Shown: one piece after another, positions 16,196 through 24,649 of the stretch
Position numbering within the stretch: the first letter of the stretch is position 1
Layout: every line of letters begins with the position of its first letter
NCBI RefSeq assembly: GCF_012034175.1
Contig: NZ_JAATEJ010000001.1
Location: forward strand, 124,001-188,000
DNA length: 64,000 nucleotides
From: Actinacidiphila epipremni
GTDB taxonomy: Bacteria > Actinomycetota > Actinomycetes > Streptomycetales > Streptomycetaceae
Reading direction: 5' to 3'
Made by a program: the position numbers and the translations under genes
Notes under the pieces: model-generated
Databases searched by the model: none
What the model was told of the DNA's origin: nothing
Seen by the model: the letters and a program-made list of their open reading frames with translations, nothing else

Positions 16196-17545
16196 GTGGA
16201 TATGCGGGCGAAGCAGGTGGACACGACGGGCGGCGGACCGGCAGGACCGGCGGGACCGGCGCCGGCGCCGGTCCCGGGCGGTACGGCCCCCGGGGCCGAC
16301 CCGGACGCCGGGCGGCGGCGCGGGGTGCGGCGGATGAAGCTGATCGCGACGGGCTTCCTCGCGGTCGCCACCGTCGTCTACGCCCTGGCCAAGTGGGCGG
16401 ACGCGGAAGGCGCCGGGGCCTGGGCGGGCTATGTGGCCGCGGCGGCGGAGGCCGGCATGGTCGGCGCGATGGCGGACTGGTTCGCGGTGACCGCGCTCTT
16501 CCGCCACCCGCTGGGCCTGCCCATCCCGCACACCGCGATCATCCCCACCAAGAAGGACGCCCTCGGCGCGAGCCTCGGCGACTTCGTGGGCGAGAACTTC
16601 CTGTCGGCGCAGGTGGTGCGGACCCGGCTGCGGGCGGTCGGCATCGGCTCCCGGCTCGGCGGCTGGATCGCCGAGCCCGCCCACGCCGACCGCGTCACCG
16701 AGCAGGCCGCGGCGGCGCTGCGCGGCCTGCTCACCGTGCTGCGCGACTCCGACGTGCAGGCCGTCGTGAGCGAGGCGATCACCCGGCGCGCGGAGGCCCA
16801 GGAGGTCGCGCCGGGCCTGGGCAAGCTGCTGGAGCGGATCGTCGCGGACGGCGGCCACCGCCGGCTGGTGGACCTGGTGTGCGTCCGCGCCCACGACTGG
16901 CTCGTGGAGCACTCCGGCTCGGTGCTGGAGGCCGTGCAGGGCGGCGCGCCCGGCTGGACGCCGCGGTTCGTGGACCGCAAGGTCGGCGAGCGGGTCTACA
17001 AGGAGCTGCTGCGCTTCGTCACCGAGATGCGCGACTCGCCCGAGCACCCGGCGCGCGGCGCCGTCGACCGCTTCCTCGGCGACTTCGCCGGCGAGCTCCA
17101 GTCCGACCCCGACACCCGCGAGCGCGTCGAGCGGCTGAAGAACGACCTGCTGGCCCGCCCCGAGGTGCAGGACCTCATCGCGTCGGTGTGGAGCGCGGTG
17201 CGCGGCATGATGGTCGCCGCCGCGCAGGACGAGCGCAGCCAGCTGCGGATGCGCACCCGCGCCTCGCTGCTGACCTTCGGCCGCCGGATGTCGGCCGACG
17301 CCCGCCTCCAGGCGAAGGTCGACAGCTGGCTGGAGGACGCGGCGGTCTACCTCGTCACCACCTACCGCGACCAGATCACGCTGCTGATCAGCGAGACGGT
17401 CGCCGGCTGGGACGCCGAGCAGACCTCCCGCAAGATCGAGGCGCACGTGGGGCGGGACCTGCAGTTCATCCGGATCAACGGCACGGTCGTCGGGTCGCTG
17501 GTGGGGCTGCTGATCTACACGCTCTCGCGGATCGCGACCGGATGA
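16196..17545 (+). CDS. DUF445 membrane protein (YjiN-like)
   Basis: A 449-residue protein with a membrane helix near residues 40-60 (LIATGFLAVATVVYALAKW). The DUF445 signature MADWFAVTALFRHPLGLPIPHTAIIP follows, then a long, mostly helical cytoplasmic middle, and a C-terminal hydrophobic anchor (VVGSLVGLLIYTLSRI). This two-anchor arrangement is typical. The family has no firm function. It is divergent from the aminotransferase with a 92-base promoter gap. Start GTG 16196 yields a short Pro/Gly-rich cytoplasmic tail before the first helix. Confidence 0.9.
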   Translation: MDMRAKQVDTTGGGPAGPAGPAPAPVPGGTAPGADPDAGRRRGVRRMKLIATGFLAVATVVYALAKWADAEGAGAWAGYVAAAAEAGMVGAMADWFAVTALFRHPLGLPIPHTAIIPTKKDALGASLGDFVGENFLSAQVVRTRLRAVGIGSRLGGWIAEPAHADRVTEQAAAALRGLLTVLRDSDVQAVVSEAITRRAEAQEVAPGLGKLLERIVADGGHRRLVDLVCVRAHDWLVEHSGSVLEAVQGGAPGWTPRFVDRKVGERVYKELLRFVTEMRDSPEHPARGAVDRFLGDFAGELQSDPDTRERVERLKNDLLARPEVQDLIASVWSAVRGMMVAAAQDERSQLRMRTRASLLTFGRRMSADARLQAKVDSWLEDAAVYLVTTYRDQITLLISETVAGWDAEQTSRKIEAHVGRDLQFIRINGTVVGSLVGLLIYTLSRIATG

Positions 17546-17753
17546 CCGTACGCGGGCCCGGGCGGGGCGGCGCTCCGACGTCTGCCGCGGCGGCCGGAGC
17601 GGACGGGGTGACCGGAGCGGCCGGGGCGGGCGGAATTGCGGACGTCCAGCACCTGAACAGGTCTTGCGCCGGCGGCTTCGCGATCGGAGGATCGGACAGA
17701 CATCCGATGTCACCGCCCTACGGATCTCATCGCCCTACGTACGGAGTACCACT

Positions 17754-18632
17754 GTGAAGCTGCTGCGCGTCGGACCCGCCGGCCACGAGCGTCCCGCCCT
17801 GCTCGACGCGGACGGGGTCGCCCGCGACATCGGCGGCCTCCTCGGCGGCGCCGAGGGCGCCGGCGGCGCCCGCGACATCGACGGCTCGCTGCTCGCCGAC
17901 CCCGACGCCCTCGCCCGGATCGCCGCCGCCGACCCCGCCGGGCTGCCCGCGCTCGACGCGGGCCTGCGGATCGGGCCGCCGCTCGCCCGGATCGGCAAGA
18001 TCGTCTGCATCGGCCTCAACTACCACGACCACGCGATCGAGACCGGCGCGCAGCCGCCCGCCGAGCCGGTCGTCTTCATGAAGGCGCCGGACACCGTCGT
18101 CGGCCCGTACGACACCGTGCTCGTGCCGCGCGGCAGCACCAAGACCGACTGGGAGGTCGAGCTCGCCGTCGTCATCGGCCGCGAGCTGCGGTACGCCGCG
18201 AGCCGGCAGGAGGCGATGGCGGCGGTCGCCGGCTACGCGGTCGCGCACGACGTGTCCGAGCGCGAGTTCCAGACCGAGCGCGGCGGCCAGTGGGACAAGG
18301 GCAAGAACTGCGAGACCTTCAACCCGCTCGGCCCCTGGCTTGTCACCGCCGACGAGGTGCCCGACCCGCAGGCGCTGTCGCTCAAGCTGTGGGTCAACGG
18401 CCGGCTCCGGCAGGACGGCACGACCGGCGACCAGATCTTCCCGGTCGCCGAAGTGGTGCGCTACCTCAGCCACTTCATGACGCTCTACCCCGGTGACGTC
18501 ATCAACACCGGCACCCCCGCCGGTGTCGCCCTCGGCCAGCCCGAGCCGCGCCCGTACCTGCGGGCCGGCGACGTCGTGGAGCTCACGATCGACGGACTCG
18601 GCCGCCAGCGCCAGGAGCTCAAGCCCGCCTGA
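17754..18632 (+). CDS. Fumarylacetoacetate hydrolase family protein
   Basis: A 292-residue FAH/2-keto-4-pentenoate hydratase family protein. The core has IGKIVCIGLNYHDHAIETG, then the metal-binding DWEVELAVVIGRELR, QWDKGKNCETFNPLGPW and the terminal GDVINTGTPAGVALGQ. These are the usual divalent-metal and acid residues (Glu/Glu/Asp). GTG 17754 has an ACGGAG upstream. Likely roles are acylpyruvate hydrolysis or oxaloacetate decarboxylation or tautomerisation, which sequence alone cannot separate. It converges on the UPF0303 gene. Confidence 0.9.
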   Translation: MKLLRVGPAGHERPALLDADGVARDIGGLLGGAEGAGGARDIDGSLLADPDALARIAAADPAGLPALDAGLRIGPPLARIGKIVCIGLNYHDHAIETGAQPPAEPVVFMKAPDTVVGPYDTVLVPRGSTKTDWEVELAVVIGRELRYAASRQEAMAAVAGYAVAHDVSEREFQTERGGQWDKGKNCETFNPLGPWLVTADEVPDPQALSLKLWVNGRLRQDGTTGDQIFPVAEVVRYLSHFMTLYPGDVINTGTPAGVALGQPEPRPYLRAGDVVELTIDGLGRQRQELKPA

Positions 18633-18684
18633 CCTCCCGCGCCCCCGGGCCCGGGCCGCCGTGTGCGTCGGCCCAGGAAGCGCG

Positions 18685-19167
18685 TCAGGCCAGGAAGCGC
18701 CTCAGGGCCCGTACGACCAGGGCGTGGTCCTCGACCTGGGGCAGGCCGGAGACGGCTGCCACGCCGACGACGCCGGTGTCGCGCACCCGCAGCGGGAAGG
18801 CGCCGCCGTGGGCCGCGTAGAGTGCCGGGTCGAGGTGCGAGGACGCCTCGAACGTCGTGCCCTTGGCGCGGAAGCGCTCGCCCACGGCGAGGGAGGACGT
18901 CTCGAAGCGCCGGACGACGCGGGCCTTGCGCTCCAGCCAGTCGTCGTTGTCGGGGGTCGTGCCCGCCATGGCGTGGTGGAAGAGCCGGTGGCCGCCGCGC
19001 CGGATGTCGATCGCGACGGCCGCGCCCTGCTCGCGTGCGAGGTCCACGAGCAGGCAGCCCAGCCGCCAGGCGTCGTCGTTGCTGAAGCCCGGCAGCACCA
19101 GTTCGCGCTCCTGCGCGGCGAGTTCGGCCGGGTCCACGAGGTGCCGGACCTCCGCCGCGCCGGTCAC
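18685..19167 (-). CDS. UPF0303/heme-degrading domain protein
   Basis: A 160-residue protein of the GlcG/HbpS-like fold, UPF0303 branch. Landmarks are AIDIRRGGHRLFHHAMAGTTPDNDDWLERKARVVRRF and the terminal GVVGVAAVSGLPQVEDHALVVRALRRFL. Its GTG start overlaps the oxidoreductase stop by four bases (GTGA), so it is co-translated with that gene. The family is sometimes annotated heme-degrading; direct evidence is lacking and I see no heme ligand motif. A 16-17 bp near-repeat (CCAGGAAGCGC.TCAGG) spans its last codons. Confidence 0.85.
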   Translation of the reverse strand: MTGAAEVRHLVDPAELAAQERELVLPGFSNDDAWRLGCLLVDLAREQGAAVAIDIRRGGHRLFHHAMAGTTPDNDDWLERKARVVRRFETSSLAVGERFRAKGTTFEASSHLDPALYAAHGGAFPLRVRDTGVVGVAAVSGLPQVEDHALVVRALRRFLA

Positions 19168-20234
19168 AGCGCCACCGCCAGGCCGGTGCGGGCGGACTCC
19201 CGGGCGGCCTCGATGACCTGGATCGCCGCAGCCGCCTCCCACGCCGTGACCGGCGGGGCGGTGCCCTCGCGCAGGGCGGCGGCGACCGCCGCGTAGAAGG
19301 CCGGGTAGTCGCCGGGCAGCGACGGTACGGGCCGGGCCGTCTCGTCGGTGCCGGCCGTGCCCCACGCCGACTCCGGCTCCGCGCCCCACCCGGTGCCCTC
19401 GCCGGGCCGCAGGCCCTCGCGCAGCGCCGCCTCCTGCGGGTCCAGGCCGTAGGTGACATAGCCGCCGGTGCTGCCCAGCACCCGGAAGCGGGGGCCGAGG
19501 CGGGCGGCGGTCGCGCTCATCCACAGGTGGGAGCGGACGCCTCCGGCGTGGGTGATGGCGATGAAGTCGTCGTCGTCCGCGGCGGCGCCGGGCCGGCGTA
19601 CGTCGGACTCGGCGTAGACCGACTTGGCCGGGCCGAAGAGGGTGAGGGCCTGGTCGACCAGGTGGCTGCCCAGGTCGTAGAGCAGCCCGCCGATCTCCGC
19701 GGGGTCGCCGGACTCGCGCCAGCCGCCCTTGGGCTGTGGGCGCCAGCGCTCGAAGCGCGACTCGAAGCGGTGCACCTCGCCCAGCTCGCGGCGCTCCAGC
19801 AGCGCCTTGAGGGTGCGGAAGTCGCTGTCCCAGCGGCGGTTCTGGAACACCGTCAGCAGCAGCCCGGCGCGCTCGGCGAGCGCGGCGAGCTCGCGCGCCT
19901 CGGCGGCGGTCGCGGCCAGCGGCTTGTCGACGACGACCGGCAGCCCGGCCCGCAGCGCGGCGGTCGCGAGCGGCACATGCGTACGGTTCGGCGAGGCCAG
20001 CACGACCAGGTCCAGCGCGCCGGCCCGCGGCCACAGCTCGTCCGCGGTTGCGGCGAAGGCGACCTCCGGATGCTCCCGCAGCGCCTGCGCGCGCCGCTCC
20101 TTGTTGCCGGTGACGATGGTGTCGAGGACCAGCCCGGGCGTGGTCGCGATCAGCGGTGCGTGGAAGAAGGACCCGGCCGGGCCGTAGCCGACCAGGGCGA
20201 CACGGAGGGGTGCGGCGGTACCGGAAGCGCTCAT
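19164..20234 (-). CDS. Gfo/Idh/MocA family oxidoreductase
   Basis: A 356-residue NAD(P)-dependent oxidoreductase. The N-terminal Rossmann fold shows VALVGYGPAGSFFHAPLI, and the catalytic segment is VVDKPLAATAAEARELA with the conserved EKP-type lysine (DKP here). The C-terminal alpha/beta domain includes GLLYDLGSHLVDQALTLFG with the conserved histidine. Substrates are probably sugars or inositols. It is transcribed away from a ROK-family regulator across a perfect 27-bp palindrome and is coupled to the UPF0303 gene, so it likely belongs to a sugar-responsive module. ATG 20234 abuts the operator. Confidence 0.92.
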   Translation of the reverse strand: MSASGTAAPLRVALVGYGPAGSFFHAPLIATTPGLVLDTIVTGNKERRAQALREHPEVAFAATADELWPRAGALDLVVLASPNRTHVPLATAALRAGLPVVVDKPLAATAAEARELAALAERAGLLLTVFQNRRWDSDFRTLKALLERRELGEVHRFESRFERWRPQPKGGWRESGDPAEIGGLLYDLGSHLVDQALTLFGPAKSVYAESDVRRPGAAADDDDFIAITHAGGVRSHLWMSATAARLGPRFRVLGSTGGYVTYGLDPQEAALREGLRPGEGTGWGAEPESAWGTAGTDETARPVPSLPGDYPAFYAAVAAALREGTAPPVTAWEAAAAIQVIEAARESARTGLAVAL

Positions 20235-20240
20235 GGGGTT

Positions 20241-20267
20241 CACTTTGGCAACACTGTTGCCAAAGTG
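20241..20267. promoter_or_regulatory. Perfect 27-bp palindromic operator between oxidoreductase and ROK regulator
   Basis: CACTTTGGCAACA at 20241-20253 is mirrored exactly at 20255-20267 around one central base. It lies 6 bases before the oxidoreductase ATG and 15 bases before the first regulator ATG, so a bound protein would block both genes. The adjacent ROK repressor is the obvious ligand. Confidence 0.9.
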
Positions 20268-20282
20268 CAAGCACGCGAGAGA

Positions 20283-21668
20283 ATGCCTCTCGTGCACGCG
20301 AACCCGGCGCCTGGCGCCTCCACCCCCGGCCTGCCCTCCGCGGGCGGCGCGACGGCGCCGGGCGGCGAGGCGGTTGCGGCGGCCGGCGACCGCGGCCCTT
20401 CGGGCGCGGGGCGGGACGTGCCCGGCCACGCGGGCGCCGGCGGGCGCGGTCCTGCGGGCGCGGGAGGTGCCGGGACCGGTGGGCGCGGTCCTGCGGGCAT
20501 GGGAGGCGCCGGAGCCGGCGGGCGCGGTCCTGCGGGCGGGCGGGGCGCGGAGTCCGGGGCGGGGGTTCGCGCCGAGCCCGCCGCGGCCGGGCCCGGCGTC
20601 AATCTGCCCGGGGTGCGCAGCCACAACGGGGCCGTGGTGCTGGGGCTGCTGCGGCAGGCGGCGGGGCGGGGGAGCGGGGGGATCAGCCGGCCGGAGCTTG
20701 CCGAGCGGGCCGGGCTCACACCGCAGGCGGTCAGCAAGATCACCCGGCGGCTGCGGGCGGAGGGGCTGGTCGAGGAGGCCGGGCGGCTCGCGTCGACCGG
20801 GGGCAAGCCGCGCACCGAGCTGCGGCTCGCCGCCGGGGCCGGCTGCGCCGTCGGGGCGCAGCTGGACGGGGAGCGGCTGACCGCGGTCGTGGCCGACCTC
20901 GCCGGGCGCACTGTCGCCGAGCACGCCGCGCCGCTGGACCTGGGCCGGCCCGTGCCGGAGGGCCTGGCCGCGATGGCGGAAGAGCTGCGTACCGCCGCGG
21001 GGCTCGCGCCCGCCCGGGTGCTGGGCGTCGGCGTCGGCATCCGCGGGCCGCTGGACCACCGCACCGGCACCCTGCACGGCGTGACCGGCTATCCGCACTG
21101 GTCGGGCTGCCCGCTGCGGACGGAGCTGGCCGGGCGGCTCGGCCTCCCGGTCGCGGTCGACAAGAACACCAACGCCGCCGCCCTCGCCGTCCTGGCCGAG
21201 CCGCGCCCGGCCGCGTACGGCGGCGGCGCGGACTCCTTCGCGTACCTCCACCTCGGCACCGGCCTCGGCGCGGCCCTCGTGCTCGGCGGCGGCCTCCACC
21301 GCGGCGGCGCGGCCGGCGCGGGGGAGTTCGGGCACCAGGTGGTGCAGCTGGACGGGCCGCGGTGCAAGTGCGGCAAGCGCGGCTGCCTCGAAGCGCTGTG
21401 CCTGGCCGCGGTCGCCCGCGGCGACACCGCCGGGGCCGCGCGGCTGCTCGGGGTGGGCGCGGCGAACCTCGTCGCGCTGCTGGACGTCGACCGGATCGTG
21501 CTGGGCGGCCGTACCGTCCTCGCCGCCCCCGGCCTCTTCCGCGACGAGGTCGCCGCCGCGGTGGGCGGCGTCCCGGTGGGGCTGCCGGCCGCCGGCGCCC
21601 GGGCGGTCGCGGAAGGCGCGGCGCTGCTGGCGCTGGCACCGCTGTTCTCCCGCGCGACCCTGGAGTGA
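20283..21668 (+). CDS. ROK family transcriptional repressor
   Basis: A 461-residue regulator if ATG 20283 is used. The first 105 residues are a Gly/Ala/Pro-rich, low-complexity extension encoded by 39-bp repeats. A winged helix-turn-helix then runs from VRSHNGAVVLGLL through ISRPELAERAGLTPQAVSKITRRL. The ROK sugar-kinase-like domain follows, with GVGIRGPLD, DKNTNAAALAVL and the zinc motif CKCGKRGCLEA. The domain core is normal (about 355 residues). The start is uncertain because the extension is atypical and its ribosome binding site weak. It faces the oxidoreductase across a palindrome and probably autoregulates. Confidence 0.88.
   Translation: MPLVHANPAPGASTPGLPSAGGATAPGGEAVAAAGDRGPSGAGRDVPGHAGAGGRGPAGAGGAGTGGRGPAGMGGAGAGGRGPAGGRGAESGAGVRAEPAAAGPGVNLPGVRSHNGAVVLGLLRQAAGRGSGGISRPELAERAGLTPQAVSKITRRLRAEGLVEEAGRLASTGGKPRTELRLAAGAGCAVGAQLDGERLTAVVADLAGRTVAEHAAPLDLGRPVPEGLAAMAEELRTAAGLAPARVLGVGVGIRGPLDHRTGTLHGVTGYPHWSGCPLRTELAGRLGLPVAVDKNTNAAALAVLAEPRPAAYGGGADSFAYLHLGTGLGAALVLGGGLHRGGAAGAGEFGHQVVQLDGPRCKCGKRGCLEALCLAAVARGDTAGAARLLGVGAANLVALLDVDRIVLGGRTVLAAPGLFRDEVAAAVGGVPVGLPAAGARAVAEGAALLALAPLFSRATLE
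20442..20537 (+). repeat. 39-bp period repeats in ROK gene N-terminus
   Basis: The 18-base core GGGCGCGGTCCTGCGGGC recurs at 20442, 20481 and 20520, exactly 39 bases apart, with similar sequence between. It codes for a GGRGPAG-type 13-residue unit. Confidence 0.85.
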
Positions 21669-21790
21669 CCCTCGCCTGAGCCGTACGGGTCGGTGACCGG
21701 CAGCCGAGACGGCCGGGGCGGGGGCACCCTCGCCCCGGTTACGCTGGGGCACCACGCCGCGGGACGGGCCGCGGCGCGCGACCGGCCTGC

Positions 21791-21847
21791 ACCCGGCGGG
21801 ACCCCACCCGGCGGGAACAGGACCCGGCAGGACCGCACCCGGCAGGA
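21791..21847 (+). repeat. Four phased 11-bp repeats upstream of HAD hydrolase gene
   Basis: ACCCGGC(G/A)GGA occurs at 21791, 21806, 21822 and 21837, giving a 15-16 base period. The array lies in the leader of the HAD gene, ending 36 bases before its start. Confidence 0.8.
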
Positions 21848-21883
21848 CCGGCGCGGCCGGCATGACGAAGAGGAGACCCATCG

Positions 21884-22663
21884 GTGTCGACCCGCAAGCC
21901 CATCGACTCGTGGCTGACCGACATGGACGGCGTCCTCATCCACGAGGGCACCCCGATCCCCGGCGCCGACGCCTTCCTCAAGGGGCTCAAGGACTCCGGC
22001 AAGCCCTTCCTCGTGCTGACCAACAACTCCATCTACACCCCGCGCGACCTGCACGCCCGGCTGACCCGGATGGGCCTGGACGTGCCGGTGGCGAACATCT
22101 GGACCTCGGCGCTGGCCACCGCGAAGTTCCTCGACGACCAGCGGCCCGGCGGCACCGCGTACGTCATCGGCGAGGCCGGCCTGACGACCGCGCTGCACGA
22201 CGTCGGCTACATCCTCACCGACCAGGACGCCGACTACGTCGTGCTCGGCGAGACCCGTACGTACAGCTTCGAGGCGCTCACCAAGGCGATCCGGCTGATC
22301 CGCGGCGGCGCCCGCTTCATCGCCACCAACCCGGACGAGACCGGCCCCTCGCCCGAGGGCGTCCTGCCCGCGACCGGTTCGGTGGCCGCGCTCATCACCA
22401 AGGCCACCGGCCAGGAGCCGTACTTCGTCGGCAAGCCCAATCCGCTGATGATGCGCGCCGGGCTCAACGCGATCGGGGCGCACTCCGAGACCAGCGCGAT
22501 GATCGGCGACCGGATGGACACCGACGTGCTCGCCGGGCTGGAGTCGGGTATGACGACGTATCTGGTGCTCACCGGGCTGACCTCGGTGCCCGACATCGAG
22601 CGGTACCCGTTCAAGCCGTCGCACGTCGTGGAGTCGATCGCCGATCTGGTCGCCGAGATCTGA
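21884..22663 (+). CDS. HAD-IIA family hydrolase (NagD-like phosphatase)
   Basis: A 259-residue HAD phosphatase of the NagD/p-nitrophenylphosphatase subfamily. Motif I is DMDGVLIHEG with both catalytic Asp residues, motif II is LTNNS, and the C2 cap spans the middle. Motif III/IV is VGKPNPLMM plus MIGDRMDTDVLAGLESGM. Length and motif order match NagD. It dephosphorylates small phosphate esters, perhaps nucleotides or sugar phosphates; the true substrate is not predictable. GTG 21884 follows a GAGGAG. It is downstream of the ROK gene but separated by a 215-base leader with phased repeats, so it is probably independently transcribed. Confidence 0.93.
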   Translation: MSTRKPIDSWLTDMDGVLIHEGTPIPGADAFLKGLKDSGKPFLVLTNNSIYTPRDLHARLTRMGLDVPVANIWTSALATAKFLDDQRPGGTAYVIGEAGLTTALHDVGYILTDQDADYVVLGETRTYSFEALTKAIRLIRGGARFIATNPDETGPSPEGVLPATGSVAALITKATGQEPYFVGKPNPLMMRAGLNAIGAHSETSAMIGDRMDTDVLAGLESGMTTYLVLTGLTSVPDIERYPFKPSHVVESIADLVAEI

Positions 22664-22782
22664 TCACTCAGCGTGATGGTGATGTCACCCTGATGGGTCA
22701 CCGAGCGTGCGGCCGGCGGCGGCCGGCGGGATCTTCGTAGACACCGGGTGCGAGTCCCCGCCCCGGCCGAGCGGAGGTTCCC

Positions 22783-23526
22783 ATGTTTGGTCTGAAACTG
22801 CCCGTCATCGCCGCTGCCGGCGCTCTCGGCGTGGTCGTCCTCGGTGGCGTGACCGGGCTGCCGAAGCAGGCGCTCGCGGACGAGGGGGGAGGGGGGTCGG
22901 CCTCCTCGTCCTCGTCGTCGTCCTCCTCTTCGGCGTCGTCGAGTGCGTCGTCGGGCTCCGGGATGGATGTCTCGCCCGCGACGGTCGCGCCCGGCGGGGT
23001 GGTGAACCTCCATCTGAAGGCCTCCTGCAAGTCCGGCTCCAAGGCGCAGGCCAGCGCGGAGGTCTTCGTCGACGCGGTGACGCTGGCGCCGGCGGGCGAC
23101 GGCTGGGACGGCACGGCGTTCATCAAGTCCGACGCGGTCGAGGGGTCGTACACGGTGTCCGTGGAGTGCAACGGCTCCGCGAGCTCGGCGAGTGCGACGG
23201 TGACGGTGAGCGGCGGCGGCTCCGGCGGGGGTGGTGGCGGTGGCGGGGGCGGCCAGTCCCCGTACGTGCCGGTGAACCCGGTGCCGGCGGGCGGCGGGGG
23301 CGCGGCGAAGCTCGTCTCGGGCCGGTCGGTGCCGGCGGCGGGTCACGCCGCGGGTGAGCCGGCCGCGCAGGGCGCCGGCGCGGGTCATGGCGGGGCTGCG
23401 CAGCTCGCCGCCGGGCCCGCGGCGGCCGGGGCGAGCACCGGGCCGCTGCTGGTCACCGGCGCGGTCGCCGCGGCGGGCCTGACCGGCCTGGTCGTCTACC
23501 GTCGCCGTGCCGCCTCCCGCGGCTGA
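22783..23526 (+). CDS. Secreted, C-terminally anchored cell-surface protein
   Basis: A 247-residue exported protein. The signal peptide is MFGLKLPVIAAAGALG... with likely cleavage after ALA near residue 31. A poly-serine stretch follows (about 36-58), then a small beta-type domain with two cysteines (SCKSGSK and VECNGSA) that may form a disulfide. A glycine-rich linker and a C-terminal hydrophobic helix ending in YRRRAASRG complete it. This is the layout of a sortase substrate, but no LPXTG-like motif is visible before the helix. A class F sortase gene follows 15 bases later on the same strand. Confidence 0.85.
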   Translation: MFGLKLPVIAAAGALGVVVLGGVTGLPKQALADEGGGGSASSSSSSSSSSASSSASSGSGMDVSPATVAPGGVVNLHLKASCKSGSKAQASAEVFVDAVTLAPAGDGWDGTAFIKSDAVEGSYTVSVECNGSASSASATVTVSGGGSGGGGGGGGGGQSPYVPVNPVPAGGGGAAKLVSGRSVPAAGHAAGEPAAQGAGAGHGGAAQLAAGPAAAGASTGPLLVTGAVAAAGLTGLVVYRRRAASRG

Positions 23527-23541
23527 CCGGCGCTGAGCGGC

Positions 23542-24285
23542 ATGGCGCGGGGGGCACGGGCGACGGGGCCGACACCGGCGGCGGGCACGACGGCCGACCT
23601 CGGCACGACGGCCGGCATGGGGGCGGCGGGGGAGCCGAACGACGGCCCCGGCGCCGGCCGGACCTGGGCGGCGGCGGTCATCGGCCTGATCCTGCTGGCC
23701 GCATGGCTCCTCGGCCACGGCCACGCCCCCTCCCCGCCCGCGTCCCCGCGCCCCGGCGGCAACCTCGCGGCAGCCGCCGGCACCGACCAGCCCCCGCACC
23801 TGTACGCCGCGCACGTCCCCCTCCCCGACGCGGTGCCGCTCCGGCTCGACATCCCCTCCGTCGGCATCCACGCCCCGCTCGTCCCGCGCGGCCTGAAGGA
23901 CGGCGCCGTCGACCCGCCCCCGTACGCCACCCCCGACGTCGCCGGCTGGTGGAGCGACGGCCCCCGCCCCGGCACCGCGGGCGCGGCGATCGTCGTCGGC
24001 CACGTCGACACCGAGACCTCCCCCGCGGTCTTCTTCGGCCTCAGCGCGATCACCCGCGGCGCCCTCATCGACATCCCCCGCTCCGACGGCACGACCGCCG
24101 AATTCGCCGTCGAGGCCGTCGAACTCCAGCAGAAGTCCCACTTCGACCCCACCCGCGTCTACGGCTCCACCCCCCGCCCCGACCTCCGCCTCATCACCTG
24201 CGGCGGCACCTTCGACAAGTCCACCCAGACCTACTCCGCGAACGTCGTCATCTACGCCACCCTCACCGGCTCCCACCACACATAG
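23542..24285 (+). CDS. Class F sortase
   Basis: A 247-residue membrane-anchored transpeptidase. One membrane helix lies near residues 40-58 (WAAAVIGLILLAAWLLG). The catalytic domain starts at LRLDIPSVGIHAPL, with catalytic His in VVGHVDT and catalytic Cys in LRLITCGGTFDKSTQTY; an Arg-equivalent segment lies in the final strands. It is actinobacterial class F type, whose members cleave LPXTG-like signals. It directly follows a surface-protein gene, which is the obvious candidate substrate despite lacking the motif. Confidence 0.93.
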   Translation: MARGARATGPTPAAGTTADLGTTAGMGAAGEPNDGPGAGRTWAAAVIGLILLAAWLLGHGHAPSPPASPRPGGNLAAAAGTDQPPHLYAAHVPLPDAVPLRLDIPSVGIHAPLVPRGLKDGAVDPPPYATPDVAGWWSDGPRPGTAGAAIVVGHVDTETSPAVFFGLSAITRGALIDIPRSDGTTAEFAVEAVELQQKSHFDPTRVYGSTPRPDLRLITCGGTFDKSTQTYSANVVIYATLTGSHHT

Positions 24286-24397
24286 CGCCCTCCCCGGCCG
24301 GCATACCCGCATCCCCGGCGCTCGTCCGGAGACGGCTTGTACGGAACGACAACCGAGGGTCACACTGAGTTCCGGTACCTGACGACGAGGGGGCCAG

Positions 24398-24649
24398 ATG
24401 ACAGCGCCAGATGCGAGGCCGTGGGGTTTGAGCCGGATGAGGCCGTTTCCCGTCTCGGCCGTCGTGGCCGCCGCCACAGTGGTGCTGGATGCGGAGAGCC
24501 AGACCGGGCGGTGGGTGGGGCCGGACGGGTCCGTCGCAGTGGGCTCCGCCCGGCACAAGCGGAGCGAGACGAGCAAGGAGACAAAGCCCAAGACGTCTCT
24601 GGACGGCACCACCGACGAAGGCAGTGACCAGGAGGGGGACACCGATTGA
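24398..24649 (+). CDS. Graspetide-type RiPP precursor (ATP-grasp target)
   Basis: An 83-residue precursor peptide. The leader contains RPWGLSRMRPFPVS at residues 7-20, the sequence conserved in actinobacterial ATP-grasp-target peptides, and a WVGPDG turn near 39-44. The C-terminal 28 residues hold many Ser/Thr and Asp/Glu (for example SLDGTTDEGSDQEGDTD), suitable for side-chain ester or amide links. Asp69-Gly70 is a chemically favourable aspartimide position. Its stop overlaps the TTG start of the ATP-grasp gene. Together with the methyltransferase it forms the three-gene graspetide arrangement known from fuscimiditide-like systems. The product itself is unknown. Confidence 0.87.
   Translation: MTAPDARPWGLSRMRPFPVSAVVAAATVVLDAESQTGRWVGPDGSVAVGSARHKRSETSKETKPKTSLDGTTDEGSDQEGDTD

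Noticed and set aside
17541..17757. Possible small gene overlapping the DUF445 stop
   Set aside because: The 70-odd residue product is Gly/Ala/Pro-rich with no ribosome binding site and would run into the FAH gene start.
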